In this document: piece after piece, positions 8,410 to 17,277 of the stretch | Layout: every line of letters begins with the position of its first letter | Numbering within the stretch: the stretch's first letter is position 1 | Notes under the pieces: model-generated | Databases searched by the model: none | The model's input: the letters and a program-made list of their open reading frames with translations, nothing else | What the model was told of the DNA's origin: nothing | NCBI GenBank assembly: GCA_016190895.1 | Contig: JACPPR010000073.1 | Span: 1-50,553, forward strand | Direction: 5' to 3' | Length of the DNA stretch: 50,553 bases | Source of the DNA: Chloroflexota bacterium | Lineage (GTDB): Bacteria > Chloroflexota > Dehalococcoidia > Dehalococcoidales > UBA2162 | Made by a program: the position numbers and the translations under genes

Positions 8410-9558
8410 CTAAATCTTACTATATTCCACCTTGCCCTTGTCCCGCAACAAAATCAGGCTTAGTACGACAGCTATCACACCGATTGCCGCGCTGACGCCA
8501 AAAGCGATTCTATAATCCTTACTGACATCGAAGATATAGCCGGCCAGCGGTGACCCTATCGACCCTCCCATAGTGCCCATAAGGAGAAAAGCCCCTGATA
8601 TTATTCCCAAATTTCTCAAGCCGAACAATTCCGCCGGTACTAATGTCAGTAATGGGTTTATGCCACCGCTGGTTGCGCCGAAGATGACCGCAAAGACGAA
8701 GAGACCGATGACATCTCTGGCGAATAGAAGCCAGACAAGCCCCAGGGTTAATAGCACGAAACAAGCGCTCATCACCCTTCTGCTGCCTAACAATTCGGAG
8801 AGGAAGCCAGTGGTCAGATTTCCGATAACCCTGCTCCCGGCGCTGATAGATAGTATGCTGGCGGCAACGAGCGCTGAAATCCCGATGTCAGTGGCGTGAG
8901 GGGCGATGTGGATGATTACGATTTGCATGCAAAAGCCAAAGGTAAATTGTAAAGCGCCAAAAACCCAGAAACGAGAGGACTTAATAATCTGGGCGAAAGA
9001 GAGTTCTTGTATCGCCTTATTTATGACAGGGTTAACTATTTCCGTCGGACTCTCTTCTTCTCCGTAGGGTTTGAGTCCTATTTGCCGCGGGTCTCGTTTC
9101 AGAAACTGTGCCAGAGAAATGTTGACGAGTATAGGTATGAGACCTATAACGAGAAAGGCGCGGCGCCAATCGTAGGTGGATACCAACCATTGAATGATTA
9201 ACGGCCCGATTACGGCTCCGAAGTTGAAGCCGGCAATGGTAATAGAAATGGCCATTCCTCTTTTTTTGGTAAACCACCTGGGTATTGAGGAAACCATCGA
9301 GGTACCCGAGCAGCCAATTCCGGCCCCAATCAACAGCCCCCAAATCAAGTATGCCTGCCAGAGCGCGTTGATTCGCGACATCAGCATGAACCCTGTTCCC
9401 AGCAATATGCCGGCGGCAATAGTGAATATTTTGGGGCCATATTTGTCGGTCAGCCTTCCGGCTGTCAGGCCCATAACTCCGGTCATTATCGCGCCTACGG
9501 CAAAGGCGCCGGAGAGAGCGCCCCTATCCCAGCCAAATTGTTCGGTCAGGGGTTTCAA
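8410..9558 (-). CDS. Major facilitator superfamily transporter (OFA/monocarboxylate-like)
   Basis: 382 aa from the first usual start codon (TTG 9558), with about 11 hydrophobic segments and the MFS loop motif GRLTDKYGPK between early helices. FLKPLTEQFGWDRGALSGAFA resembles oxalate/formate-antiporter and monocarboxylate carriers; the substrate cannot be read from sequence. The reading frame continues upstream of 9558 with no stop and encodes a perfect missing first helix (RLHYGWVTVIIGFFVLATNALAV in part). The real start is therefore probably near 9651, 9 bases after GGAG, on a non-standard codon (ATT). Gene order and spacing place it in one transcript with thrC and folE. Confidence 0.85.
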   Translation of the reverse strand: MKPLTEQFGWDRGALSGAFAVGAIMTGVMGLTAGRLTDKYGPKIFTIAAGILLGTGFMLMSRINALWQAYLIWGLLIGAGIGCSGTSMVSSIPRWFTKKRGMAISITIAGFNFGAVIGPLIIQWLVSTYDWRRAFLVIGLIPILVNISLAQFLKRDPRQIGLKPYGEEESPTEIVNPVINKAIQELSFAQIIKSSRFWVFGALQFTFGFCMQIVIIHIAPHATDIGISALVAASILSISAGSRVIGNLTTGFLSELLGSRRVMSACFVLLTLGLVWLLFARDVIGLFVFAVIFGATSGGINPLLTLVPAELFGLRNLGIISGAFLLMGTMGGSIGSPLAGYIFDVSKDYRIAFGVSAAIGVIAVVLSLILLRDKGKVEYSKI

Positions 9559-9656
9559 GAAAACTCCGAAACCAAAGACGGCGAGCGCATTGGTGGCTAA
9601 GACGAAGAAGCCGATGATAACGGTTACCCAGCCGTAGTGTAAGCGTTTAATCTTAA

Positions 9657-10712
9657 TTAGCTCCAGCCTAAGGCTTTCTCTACGGCGGCTAAATCGGCAG
9701 GTAATTCGAGGAACGGCTTGGCTCCCGTCATGACAGAATCGGGGTCTTTAAGCCCGGTGCCGGTGACCACGCAAACCACCCTTTTCGAGGAGAAGTCCAT
9801 CCCGTTCCGGCAAAGCTTGATTAGCCCGGCTAAAGAGGCCGCCGAGGCCGGTTCACCAAAGATGCCCGCCTTGCCAGCCATCAGCCGCTGGGCAGCCAAA
9901 ATTTCCTTGTCGCTAACCATGTCGATGAGACCGCCGGACTCATCCCGGGCGGCAATCGCTTTCTGCCAGCTGGCCGGGTTGCCGATTTTGATAGCCGTGG
10001 CGACTGTCTGCGGTTGCTCGATAACGTGCCCCAGGACGATTGGCGCAGCTCCCTCGGCCTGGAAGCCCATCAGCTTGGGTTTAAGAGTCGATTTGCCTGC
10101 TTTATGATATTCCACGAACCCTTTCCAATAAGCAGTAATATTGCCGGCATTGCCTACCGGTAAAAAAAGACAGTCCGGAGCGTCGCCCAGGCTATCGATA
10201 ATCTCGAAAGAGGCTGTTTTTTGTCCTTCGAGGCGGTAAGGATTGACCGAGTTCACCAGAGTGACTGGATGCTTTTCGGTGAGACGGCGGACGATGGTCA
10301 GCGCCTGGTCGAAATTGCCGTCGATAGCCACTATCCTGGCTCCGTGGATAATTGCCTGGGCGAGCTTGCCCAATGCGATATTGCCTTTAGGCACGATAAT
10401 AATGGCTGTCAGTCCGGTGAAGGTGGCGTAGGCTGCAGCCGAGGCGCTGGTATTGCCGGTCGAGGCGCACATAACGGCCTGGCTGCCGGATTCCAGCGCC
10501 TTGGCGATGGCGACCACCATACCCCGGTCCTTGAACGAGCCGGTCGGATTGCACCCTTCCAGCTTGAAATAGAGTTCCCCGCAGCCCACTTCCTTTTCTA
10601 GTTTTTCGCTCCTGACTAGCGGAGTGTCTCCCTCTCCCAATGAAAACATCGGCGTGCTGGAGGTAACGGGCAGAAAGTCCCTATATTTAAATAAAACTCC
10701 GGATTTCACCAT
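9657..10712 (-). CDS. thrC: Threonine synthase
   Basis: 351 aa PLP enzyme making threonine from O-phosphohomoserine. The PLP-lysine motif NPTGSFKDRGM is at about residue 56, preceded by GEGDTPLVRSEKL. The phosphate-binding CASTGNTSASAAAYA follows, with a glycine-rich GNAGNITAYWKGF. Length fits the short bacterial/plant-type class. ATG 10712 has GAGGG 4 bases upstream and lies 18 bases after the lepB stop. Its own stop lies inside the reading frame of the following transporter gene, suggesting translational coupling. Confidence 0.95.
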   Translation of the reverse strand: MVKSGVLFKYRDFLPVTSSTPMFSLGEGDTPLVRSEKLEKEVGCGELYFKLEGCNPTGSFKDRGMVVAIAKALESGSQAVMCASTGNTSASAAAYATFTGLTAIIIVPKGNIALGKLAQAIIHGARIVAIDGNFDQALTIVRRLTEKHPVTLVNSVNPYRLEGQKTASFEIIDSLGDAPDCLFLPVGNAGNITAYWKGFVEYHKAGKSTLKPKLMGFQAEGAAPIVLGHVIEQPQTVATAIKIGNPASWQKAIAARDESGGLIDMVSDKEILAAQRLMAGKAGIFGEPASAASLAGLIKLCRNGMDFSSKRVVCVVTGTGLKDPDSVMTGAKPFLELPADLAAVEKALGWS

Positions 10713-10729
10713 AAGCCCTCGATTTCTTG

Positions 10730-11329
10730 CTAAAATCTGCCCGGCGCAGGCTCTTCAATCAGATTCGTATTTACTATCGAGAGAGCCGTCTGCTGTTCTT
10801 GCGCCAGGTAGTTAGTGACCGTTCCCCAGTCACTCGGCGGCCAGACCGATAACCAGGCTTTGCCGACGATGTTCTGGAAGGGCACCGTCCAGCCGCTGCG
10901 GGAATCACTGCTGTTATTGCGGTTATCACCGAGGACGAAATACTCATTTTCGGGAATGGTTCCCCCCCGGAAGGACTGCCTGGCCGGTTCGGCGATGTAG
11001 GCTTCAGACAGCGGGAACACGGTACCGTCTTTCTTGTGAATATAGACCACTCCTGCCTTTATCTCGACCGATTCCCCGGGTAAGCCGATGATTCGTTTGA
11101 TATACTCTTCTTTGCCGTTCATAGGCGGATAAAATACGATTACATCGCCTCTTTCCGGCTTGTGAAACTTATAGACCAGTCTATTGACTATTATCTGCTG
11201 CCCGTTGTGCAAATTAACGTTCATACTCGGGCCATCGACGACGATCTTCGGGGCGATTGCCCTTTGTCCAGCTACGATTATGGCTGCGATGACGATGACT
11301 GTTAACGTATCCCGGAAAAAAGCTCGCAT
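10730..11329 (-). CDS. lepB: Signal peptidase I
   Basis: 199 aa membrane-anchored serine protease that removes signal peptides from exported proteins. One N-terminal anchor is at about residues 8-24 (LTVIVIAAIIVAG). The catalytic Ser lies in VDGPSMNVNL (about residue 35), the catalytic Lys in EYIKRIIGLPGE, and the conserved GDNRNNSSDSR follows. It is the first gene of the minus-strand operon with thrC, the transporter and folE. A candidate promoter lies upstream at 11370-11398. Confidence 0.95.
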   Translation of the reverse strand: MRAFFRDTLTVIVIAAIIVAGQRAIAPKIVVDGPSMNVNLHNGQQIIVNRLVYKFHKPERGDVIVFYPPMNGKEEYIKRIIGLPGESVEIKAGVVYIHKKDGTVFPLSEAYIAEPARQSFRGGTIPENEYFVLGDNRNNSSDSRSGWTVPFQNIVGKAWLSVWPPSDWGTVTNYLAQEQQTALSIVNTNLIEEPAPGRF

Positions 11330-11369
11330 TCAGTAAACTACTCCCTTTTGTTGTTGGCATTCCATAAGC

Positions 11370-11398
11370 ATTATACTTTATCTGGCCGTCTCTTTCTA
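11370..11398 (-). promoter_or_regulatory. Candidate promoter of the lepB-thrC-MFS-folE operon
   Basis: On the minus strand TATAAT (11370-11375) is preceded at 17 bases by TAGAAA (11393-11398), a weak -35. It lies 41 bases before the lepB ATG. Confidence 0.4.
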
Positions 11399-11445
11399 GC
11401 CTTCGAGCGTTTTCCAATCTCCCCCTTCTCTTAATAGTGGGAGAG

Positions 11446-11509
11446 TTTGAGAGGGCGTTAGCCCTCTCAAAGAAACTCTTATCCCCTTCCCCTTTTCAAG
11501 GGGAAGGGG
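11446..11509. repeat. Two adjacent perfect hairpins in the lepB/ribD divergent gap
   Basis: TTTGAGAGGGC / GCCCTCTCAAA (11446-11471, loop GTTA) is followed by a 12-base perfect stem CCCCTTCCCCTT / AAGGGGAAGGGG (11483-11509, loop TTC). Both belong to the pyrimidine/purine hairpin family scattered through this window. Confidence 0.65.
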
Positions 11510-11538
11510 ATCAAGGGGGTGAGGTTAAACACTTCTAT

Positions 11539-11568
11539 TTGCACTTTTTCTTGGCGTGGTGCTAGAAT
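11539..11568 (+). promoter_or_regulatory. Promoter of ribD, apparently leaderless
   Basis: TTGCAC (11539-11544), 18-base spacer, TAGAAT (11563-11568). The ribD ATG begins 9 bases after the -10 hexamer, so transcription should start at or next to the start codon. No ribosome site is possible. bioB shows the same geometry. Confidence 0.55.
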
Positions 11569-11576
11569 GCTAGTGT

Positions 11577-12671
11577 ATGGATTATATGAAACAGGCGCTT
11601 TGCCTAGCCACACTGGCTCAGGGTCAGGTTAGCCCCAATCCGGCCGTGGGGGCAGTGATAGTCAAAGATGATGTGGTGGTCGGACAGGGTTACACTCAAC
11701 CTCCGGGCTCGGGACATGCGGAGGTAATGGCTCTCAAGCAGGCTGGGGAGAAAGCTCGGGGCGCTATTCTCTATGTTACCTTAGAACCATGCTGCCATTA
11801 TGGCCGGACGCCGCCCTGCAGCCAGGCGGTTATCGCAGCCGGTATCTCCGAGGTCCACATGGCAATGCTCGACCCGAATCCTATCGTTGCCGGACGCGGC
11901 GCCGATGAGCTGGAGAGAGAAGGCATCAAAACCTATGTCGGCGCGCATGAGGAAGAAGCTAGAGAGATAAGCGAAGCTTATATCAAATACATTACCACCG
12001 GTATGCCATTTGTGACCGCCAAATTCGCCACCAGTCTGGACGGCAAAATCGCCACAAGGAGCGGGGATTCCGAGTGGATTAGCGGTATCGATTCCAGGAA
12101 ATACGTCCATTATCTGCGCTACACTGCGGATGCCATTATGGTCGGCGCTAACACAGTAATTGCCGATAACCCACGCTTGACCTGCCGCTATGCCGGTACA
12201 GGTGGGGCGGCCCGGAAGCAGCCGCTACGGGTGATTGTCGATGGTATGGGACGTATCTCGCCGGAGGCGCAGATATTCAGCGAACCGGGTAAGACTCTCC
12301 TGGCCGTGGGGAAATCAGTCCCTGCCGAGAAGAAAGAGGCTTTTGCTCGGGCCGGCGCCGAGCTGATGGAATTACCTTTGTCAGAAGGCGCGCTCGATTT
12401 GGGGAGCTTGCTGAAGAAGCTGGGGGAAAGGGAGATTACCAGCGTGCTGGTGGAGGGTGGGGGCATCTTGCTCGGTTCTCTCTTTGACCGCCATCTGGTG
12501 GATAAAGTGCTCACTTTTATCGCCCCGGTGATTATCGGTGGGGAAGAGGCAAAGACGGCTGTTGCCGGTATTGGAGTTGAGAGAGTAGCCGACGCCATTA
12601 AGCTGGAGCGGGTCAAACTGGAAAGATTCGGTGATGATGTCATGATTAATGGCTATATCAAGAGGCACTAA
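11577..12671 (+). CDS. ribD: Bifunctional riboflavin deaminase/reductase
   Basis: 364 aa. The N-terminal deaminase (about 1-145) and C-terminal reductase (about 146-364) carry out steps 2 and 3 of riboflavin synthesis. Zinc site: GSGHAEVMAL and LEPCCHYGRTPPC. The reductase domain has FATSLDGKIAT, DAIMVGANTVIADNPRLTCR and the NADPH-site VEGGGILLGSLF. It is first in ribD-ribE-ribBA-ribH; the stop is immediately followed by the ribE ATG. The start ATG 11577 has no Shine-Dalgarno and lies 9 bases past a -10 box, consistent with a leaderless message. No FMN riboswitch is seen. Confidence 0.97.
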   Translation: MDYMKQALCLATLAQGQVSPNPAVGAVIVKDDVVVGQGYTQPPGSGHAEVMALKQAGEKARGAILYVTLEPCCHYGRTPPCSQAVIAAGISEVHMAMLDPNPIVAGRGADELEREGIKTYVGAHEEEAREISEAYIKYITTGMPFVTAKFATSLDGKIATRSGDSEWISGIDSRKYVHYLRYTADAIMVGANTVIADNPRLTCRYAGTGGAARKQPLRVIVDGMGRISPEAQIFSEPGKTLLAVGKSVPAEKKEAFARAGAELMELPLSEGALDLGSLLKKLGEREITSVLVEGGGILLGSLFDRHLVDKVLTFIAPVIIGGEEAKTAVAGIGVERVADAIKLERVKLERFGDDVMINGYIKRH

Positions 12672-13301
12672 ATGTTTACCGGCATTGTAGAAGAGGTCGG
12701 CCGGGTTGCCACCGCCCAACCCAACAAACTCACCATCGCTGCCAGCAAAGTCATCCGGGGATTGGAGCTTGGCGCCAGTATCGCTGTTAACGGAGTCTGC
12801 CTGACGGTCACCGAATTAACTAGTAACGCCTTTTCTGTTGACATAATGTCAGAGACAGTGAGAAGGTCTAACCTGGGGCTACTCTCGGTCGGGGCTCGGG
12901 TTAATCTGGAGAGGGCTATGGCCCTGGGTGGGTCGATGGGGGGGCATTTGGTTCAGGGTCACATAGATGCTACCGGAGAGCTGGCTTCGACTCGCTGGGA
13001 AGAGTCTGCTGTTATAGCCAGATTTGCAGCTCCACCAGAAGTGATGCGTTATATCGTGGAAAAGGGTTTTATCGCTGTCGATGGGGTTAGCTTGACGGTG
13101 ATAGGGAGAGACGCCGGTTCATTTCAGGTATCGCTGGTTAATTATACCCGCCAGAATACCAATCTGGGTGAGAGACGGGTTGGCGACCGGGTTAACCTGG
13201 AAGTTGACATAATTGCCAAATATGTGGAACAATTTACTCAGGCCCGTCCCGCTGGCATAACGGCCGACTTCTTGCGGGAGAATGGCTTTCCGGTGGGTTG
13301 A
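12672..13301 (+). CDS. ribE: Riboflavin synthase alpha chain
   Basis: 209 aa. It dismutates two 6,7-dimethyl-8-ribityllumazine molecules to riboflavin plus the pyrimidine precursor. The N-terminus [10 protein letters not shown] is diagnostic. The two lumazine-binding repeats are clear: [15 protein letters not shown]... with [15 protein letters not shown], and [19 protein letters not shown]... with [14 protein letters not shown]. The ATG directly abuts the ribD stop, implying coupling. Some databases call the same enzyme RibC. Confidence 0.97.
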   Translation: MFTGIVEEVGRVATAQPNKLTIAASKVIRGLELGASIAVNGVCLTVTELTSNAFSVDIMSETVRRSNLGLLSVGARVNLERAMALGGSMGGHLVQGHIDATGELASTRWEESAVIARFAAPPEVMRYIVEKGFIAVDGVSLTVIGRDAGSFQVSLVNYTRQNTNLGERRVGDRVNLEVDIIAKYVEQFTQARPAGITADFLRENGFPVG

Positions 13302-13321
13302 CGGGTTCAAGTGAGGGAATA

Positions 13322-14539
13322 ATGGGATTATCAAACGTTGAAGATGTAATCAAGGATATTAAGGCCGGCAAATTCGTCATAGTGGTCGATGACGAGGACC
13401 GGGAGAACGAAGGCGACCTGATTATCGCCGCCGAGAAGGTCACTCCGGAGGCGATTAACTTTATGGCTACTCACGGCCGGGGGCTAATCTGTGTGCCGCT
13501 CACCGGAGACCGGCTAGACGCTCTGCGTATTCCGATGATGGTGACGGACAACACTTCCAGGTTCACGACTGCTTTTACCGTTTCGGTCGAGGCAAAACAC
13601 GGCACCAGCACCGGTATTTCCGCTGCCGATAGGGCCAGAACGGTTCAGGTTCTTGTCGACAAGAAAACGAAACCGGAAGACTTGCTGATGCCGGGGCATA
13701 TGTTCCCCCTGCGGGCGAGAGAAGGCGGCGTCCTGGTACGTGCCGGGCAGACCGAAGCCGCCGTTGATTTAGCCAGGCTGGCCGACCTTTATCCGGCTGG
13801 CGTCCTCTGCGAGATTATGAATGAAGACGGCACCATGTCCCGGATGCCCCAACTGGAAAAATTCGCCGCTAAATTCGGTCTGAAAATTGCCAGCGTCGCC
13901 GACCTGATTAACTACCGTCGCCGCCATGAGAAGCTGGTGCACCGCGTCGCCGAGGCCAAGCTGCCCACCAAATATGGTGAGTTCGTAGCGGTTGCCTATA
14001 AGAGCGATACCGACCCGGCCGAGCACGTGGCGCTGGTGATGGGGGATGTCTCCGGCGATAAGCCGGTATTAGTTCGTGTTCACAGCGAGTGCCTGACCAG
14101 CGATGTTTTCGGCAGTCTACGCTGTGATTGCGGGGAGCAACTGGCTATGGCTATGCAGAAGATTGCCGACGAGGGGCGGGGCGTTCTGCTCTATATGAGG
14201 CAGGAGGGGCGGGGCATCGGTTTCCATAACAAACTCCGCGCTTACGAGCTTCAGGATGATGGGCTGGATACCGTAGAGGCTAATGTAGCGCTGGGATTTG
14301 CCCCGGATTTGAGAGACTACGGCATCGGCGCTCAGATTCTGGCTGACCTCGGCCTGCATGAAATCAGGTTCCTCACCAACAACCCCAAGAAGATAGTTGG
14401 TTTCGAAGGTTACGGACTGAAGGTCGTGGAGCAGGTGCCGATTCTTGTCAACCCGAACCCGTATAACCTTAACTATTTGAAAACAAAACAGGAAAAAATG
14501 GGTCACCTGCTAAAAATCCCTGATAATGACACGAAGTAG
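13322..14539 (+). CDS. ribBA: Bifunctional DHBP synthase / GTP cyclohydrolase II
   Basis: 405 aa fusion. The N-terminal RibB domain (to about 200) makes 3,4-dihydroxy-2-butanone 4-phosphate: [16 protein letters not shown], the catalytic [13 protein letters not shown] and [14 protein letters not shown]. The C-terminal RibA domain opens [24 protein letters not shown] (zinc Cys) and [12 protein letters not shown]. Start ATG 13322 is chosen over the upstream TTG 13298 because GAGGG (13313-13317) precedes it and RibB proteins begin here. It follows ribE by 20 bases. The stop codon is part of a perfect 28-base palindrome. Confidence 0.97.
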   Translation: MGLSNVEDVIKDIKAGKFVIVVDDEDRENEGDLIIAAEKVTPEAINFMATHGRGLICVPLTGDRLDALRIPMMVTDNTSRFTTAFTVSVEAKHGTSTGISAADRARTVQVLVDKKTKPEDLLMPGHMFPLRAREGGVLVRAGQTEAAVDLARLADLYPAGVLCEIMNEDGTMSRMPQLEKFAAKFGLKIASVADLINYRRRHEKLVHRVAEAKLPTKYGEFVAVAYKSDTDPAEHVALVMGDVSGDKPVLVRVHSECLTSDVFGSLRCDCGEQLAMAMQKIADEGRGVLLYMRQEGRGIGFHNKLRAYELQDDGLDTVEANVALGFAPDLRDYGIGAQILADLGLHEIRFLTNNPKKIVGFEGYGLKVVEQVPILVNPNPYNLNYLKTKQEKMGHLLKIPDNDTK

Positions 14540-14563
14540 GGGCGCAGCATGCTGCGCCCCTAC
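14536..14563. repeat. Perfect 28-bp palindrome at the ribBA stop
   Basis: GTAGGGGCGCAGCA and its exact reverse complement, no loop, overlapping the ribBA stop codon. Related taggggc... / gcccctac hairpins lie at 17381-17430. No T-run follows, so this is a repeat rather than an intrinsic terminator; it could attenuate ribH or protect the upstream mRNA. Confidence 0.7.
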
Positions 14564-14724
14564 GGCACCCAATCATAGAGTGGCAATGGCCATCTTAAGA
14601 AAGGGCTAGATTGGGGAAGCTCGAATGGGCTTCGCCCATTCGAAGAACTCCCACCTCCCCTTCCCTTTTTAGGGGAATGGGATTAACGGATAGGGTTAAT
14701 ACAACTTAATTAGGAGGCACGGAC

Positions 14725-15192
14725 TTGGGCAAAACATTTGAAGGCTTATTACTTGGCAAGGGGCTAAAATTCGGTCTGGTGGTCTCCCGGTTCAATGACT
14801 TTATTACGAATAAACTTTTGGAAGGGGCGCAGGACGCGCTCTTGCGTCACGGGGTAAGTCAGGCCGATATCGATATTGCCCGCGTGCCCGGGGCATTCGA
14901 GATTCCCATAGTTGCCCAGAGATTGGCCCAAACCAAGAAGTACGATGCCATCATCTGCCTTGGGGCGGTTATCCGGGGCGGCACGCCCCATTTTGAATAT
15001 GTGGCTTCTGAAGTCAGCAAAGGTATTGCTAAGGTTGGGCTGGATACCGGACTGCCGGTTACTTTCGGCGTTCTAACAACCGATACTCTGGAGCAGGCTA
15101 TCGAGCGAGCGGGTACTAAACAGGGCAACAAAGGCTTCGAGGCGGCTGTCGATGCCATCGAGATGGCCAGCCTGCTCAAGGGCATAAGCTGA
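14725..15192 (+). CDS. ribH: 6,7-Dimethyl-8-ribityllumazine synthase
   Basis: 155 aa, the standard lumazine synthase length. It condenses the RibA/D and RibB products into lumazine, the substrate of RibE. Motifs: [30 protein letters not shown], the catalytic-loop region [21 protein letters not shown] and [27 protein letters not shown] 14725 has TAGGAGG 6-7 bases upstream. The 185-base gap after ribBA holds palindromic repeats, so ribH may be partly uncoupled from the upstream genes. Confidence 0.97.
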   Translation: MGKTFEGLLLGKGLKFGLVVSRFNDFITNKLLEGAQDALLRHGVSQADIDIARVPGAFEIPIVAQRLAQTKKYDAIICLGAVIRGGTPHFEYVASEVSKGIAKVGLDTGLPVTFGVLTTDTLEQAIERAGTKQGNKGFEAAVDAIEMASLLKGIS

Positions 15193-15211
15193 TAATGAAG
15201 CTCAATGCACT

Positions 15212-15402
15212 AAATCCTAAATACTAAATAAATCCATCCCGATTACATCGGGACAAAAACCAAATGAACAAGTAAAGTTCAAAGGCTTTAATGTCAAAGT
15301 TGCCTCTCATATCTTGTGGGCTTTGACATTTGTCATTGATTTGAATTTTGAGCTTTGGAATTTGGACTTGTTTGGGATTTAGAAATTAGTATTTAGGATT
15401 TT
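15212..15402. repeat. MITE-like long inverted-repeat element
   Basis: AAATCCTAAATACTAA at the left end is repeated in inverse at the right end (about 15386-15401). Inner arms also pair loosely (ctttgacattt against complementary sequence; aacaagt / acttgtt), so the whole 190 bases can fold back. It is AT-rich, non-coding, and lies between the convergent genes ribH and the EF-Tu-like gene. Confidence 0.55.
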
Positions 15403-15404
15403 TA

Positions 15405-15656
15405 CTAGCTAATCTTATAGACCTTATCGCCTTTTCTAACCCTGTCTGTGACCTTGATGCCGATGGCGTCTCCCTTGTTTGCCTGTTGGACGGTCACATT
15501 GTTAATCTGCATCGAATCGACAGCCATTTCCAAATCGGTGGTGTGACCCACGATGTGGATTTTGTCGCCCTGCTTGAGAGGCGCTGTCAACTCGATGCCG
15601 GCGACTACCGGGCGGGCGAAGAAGTCAGAAACTACTCCGATTTCAACCTCAGGCAT
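15405..15656 (-). CDS. Translation elongation factor-like small protein (EF-Tu domain 2 fold)
   Basis: 83 aa forming what looks like one beta-barrel of the EF-Tu domain-2 type: VGVVSDFFARPVVAGIEL then LKQGDKIHIVGHTTDLEMAVDSMQINN and GDAIGIKVTDRVRKGDKVYKI. Such stand-alone barrels are conserved in anaerobes and archaea as 'translation elongation factor-like' proteins; function unknown. GGAGGTG lies 5 bases before ATG 15656, and a good promoter lies upstream at 15701-15729. Monocistronic. Confidence 0.82.
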   Translation of the reverse strand: MPEVEIGVVSDFFARPVVAGIELTAPLKQGDKIHIVGHTTDLEMAVDSMQINNVTVQQANKGDAIGIKVTDRVRKGDKVYKIS

Positions 15657-15700
15657 TTGGCACCTCCATTATCCTGGCATCAGGTAGCTAACTTTAGGTT

Positions 15701-15729
15701 AGTATAGGCTATCTCCTTTCCATAATCAA
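15701..15729 (-). promoter_or_regulatory. Promoter of the EF-Tu-like mini-gene, with possible operator
   Basis: On the minus strand TTGATT (15724-15729), 17-base spacer, TATACT (15701-15706). An inverted repeat ctaac / gttag (about 15688-15703) overlaps the -10 and start region and could be an operator. Confidence 0.5.
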
Positions 15730-15770
15730 GGTATTCTGATAGAATAAGTCGGATTCTGCAAAAGACCGAC

Positions 15771-16931
15771 ATGGCAAGAGAAAGCTATCTCAAAGAAGTC
15801 GCTCTACTTTTCTTCAGGTTGGGAGCTACCAGCTTCGGCGGACCTGCGGCATATATTGCTCTGATGCATCATGAGATTGTCATGCGCCGTAAGTGGATAG
15901 ACGACCAGAGATTCTTAGACCTGATGAGCGCCACTATGCTTCTGCCAGGTCCGAACGCCACCGAAATCGCCGCTCACCTGGGACTAATTCGTGCCGGGTG
16001 GCTGGGTCTGATTCTGGCGGGTGGGCTTTTTATCCTTCCGGGAACAGCCGCAATAATGGTAGTCGCTTGGGCTTACGTCACTTATGGTTCATTGCCTCAG
16101 GTAGGCTGGGTCCTTTATGGAGTCAAGCCGGCCGTGATTGCCATTATTGTCCAGGCAGTCTGGTCTCTTACCAAAGGCAGCATCAAAAAGCCCCTGTTGA
16201 TTAGTGTTGGGCTGGGAGTATTAGGCTTATATCTGCGTGGCTCAAACGAAATATTGCTCCTCTTAGGCGGAGCAACGCTGGTTTTGCTGATACAGAACGG
16301 GGGGCGATTATTCAGACACAGGACGGCAGCTCTGCTGGTTGCTCCGACCCTGCTGCTGAAGGTGCCTTTGACCGGGTTAGCTGCTACCGGTGCCGCAGTA
16401 TTTAGCCAGACTACCCTTTTTCTCACCTTCCTCAAGATTGGCGCTACCTTGTTCGGTACCGGTTATGTGTTGTTTGCTTTCCTGCGGTCTAATTTCGTGG
16501 CCGGACTCGGGTGGCTGACCGACGCTCAGGTTATTGATGCTGTCGCCGTTGCCGGACAAATTACCCCCGGACCGGTTTTCAATAGCGCGGCTTTCGTTGG
16601 CTATCTATTAGGCGGCTGGCCTTCAGCCTTGCTGGCGGCAGTGGGAATATTCTTGCCATCTTTTATTCTGGTAGGTTTGTTGAGCCGGTTTTTACCTGCC
16701 ATGCGCAAATCATCGTTAGCAGCTTCGTTTCTGGATGGAGTCAACGCCGCAGCGCTTGGGCTAATGTTGGCAATAGCCATACAGTTTGGGCGAGTAGCGC
16801 TGGTGGATATGTTTACCATTGCCTTAACACTTGGCGCCCTGTTTCTTGTGTTCAGGTTCAAGGTCAATTCAGTCTGGCTGGTGCTGGGTGGAGGGTTGCT
16901 GGGAGCTGCCTATAAACTGCTGCTGGTTTAA
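15771..16931 (+). CDS. chrA: Chromate transporter family membrane protein
   Basis: 386 aa, the long two-domain form. The N-terminal half has LGATSFGGPAAYIALMHHEIV and LLPGPNATEIAAHLG. The repeated half has KIGATLFGTGYVLFAFLRSNFV and GQITPGPVFNSAAFVGYLLGG, the diagnostic duplicated motifs, with about ten hydrophobic segments. ChrA proteins export chromate by proton antiport; many homologues in anaerobes have unproven substrates. A candidate -10 (TAGAAT, 15740-15745) gives a short leader. It stands alone, with the next gene driven by its own strong promoter. Confidence 0.93.
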   Translation: MARESYLKEVALLFFRLGATSFGGPAAYIALMHHEIVMRRKWIDDQRFLDLMSATMLLPGPNATEIAAHLGLIRAGWLGLILAGGLFILPGTAAIMVVAWAYVTYGSLPQVGWVLYGVKPAVIAIIVQAVWSLTKGSIKKPLLISVGLGVLGLYLRGSNEILLLLGGATLVLLIQNGGRLFRHRTAALLVAPTLLLKVPLTGLAATGAAVFSQTTLFLTFLKIGATLFGTGYVLFAFLRSNFVAGLGWLTDAQVIDAVAVAGQITPGPVFNSAAFVGYLLGGWPSALLAAVGIFLPSFILVGLLSRFLPAMRKSSLAASFLDGVNAAALGLMLAIAIQFGRVALVDMFTIALTLGALFLVFRFKVNSVWLVLGGGLLGAAYKLLLV

Positions 16932-16936
16932 TCTTT

Positions 16937-16965
16937 TTGACATCTCCCCATATCTCTCATATAAT
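16937..16965 (+). promoter_or_regulatory. Perfect-consensus sigma-70 promoter
   Basis: TTGACA (16937-16942), 17-base spacer, TATAAT (16960-16965): both hexamers exact and optimal spacing. It starts 6 bases after the chrA stop and overlaps the two upstream candidate start codons of the next gene, so that gene must begin downstream. Confidence 0.75.
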
Positions 16966-16993
16966 GAGGCAAGTTAAGGCTCTGGAGGGAAGG

Positions 16994-17215
16994 TTGGCAG
17001 ATACAGATAAAGCGGCCGCAGCTGCCGAGCAGGAGGTTCAGCGTATCAAGCGGCAAGTCGACTTGCTCGACCAGCGTCTGGACAACATCGATTCTATGGT
17101 TAGCGCAGTCGCCGAGCGGGTAATGAGCCAATTGGTCTCTCTCAACCTGACCTGCCCGCACTGCGGCAAGAACATCGAGATTGGTCTGGTAGGTAGTCAG
17201 AAGCCCAGGCGATAG
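16994..17215 (+). CDS. Small coiled-coil protein with C-terminal CxxC
   Basis: 73 aa from TTG 16994, with GGAGGG (16984-16989) just upstream; earlier in-frame starts lie inside the promoter. Residues about 5-50 form a strong heptad coiled coil (EQEVQRIKRQVDLLDQRL, continuing to SAVAERVMSQLV). The C-terminus has LTCPHCGKNIEIGLVG, half of a zinc knuckle; two chains could complete a metal site. No family recognised. Its very strong promoter and downstream terminator argue for an abundant monocistronic product. Confidence 0.65.
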   Translation: MADTDKAAAAAEQEVQRIKRQVDLLDQRLDNIDSMVSAVAERVMSQLVSLNLTCPHCGKNIEIGLVGSQKPRR

Positions 17216-17249
17216 GGTTAAGGGTAGTTTGAGGTTAATCTGGAGTAAC

Positions 17250-17277
17250 GGGCGCTCGAAAGGCGCCCTTTCTTTTT
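17250..17277 (+). terminator. Rho-independent terminator
   Basis: GGGCGC / GCGCCC stem with loop tcgaaag, followed by TTTCTTTTT. It lies 35 bases after the coiled-coil gene. Confidence 0.8.

Noticed and set aside
14536-14563. Palindrome as the rib operon terminator
   Set aside because: No T-run follows and the next rib gene lies downstream on the same strand; the related sequence upstream of bioB shows it is a dispersed repeat.
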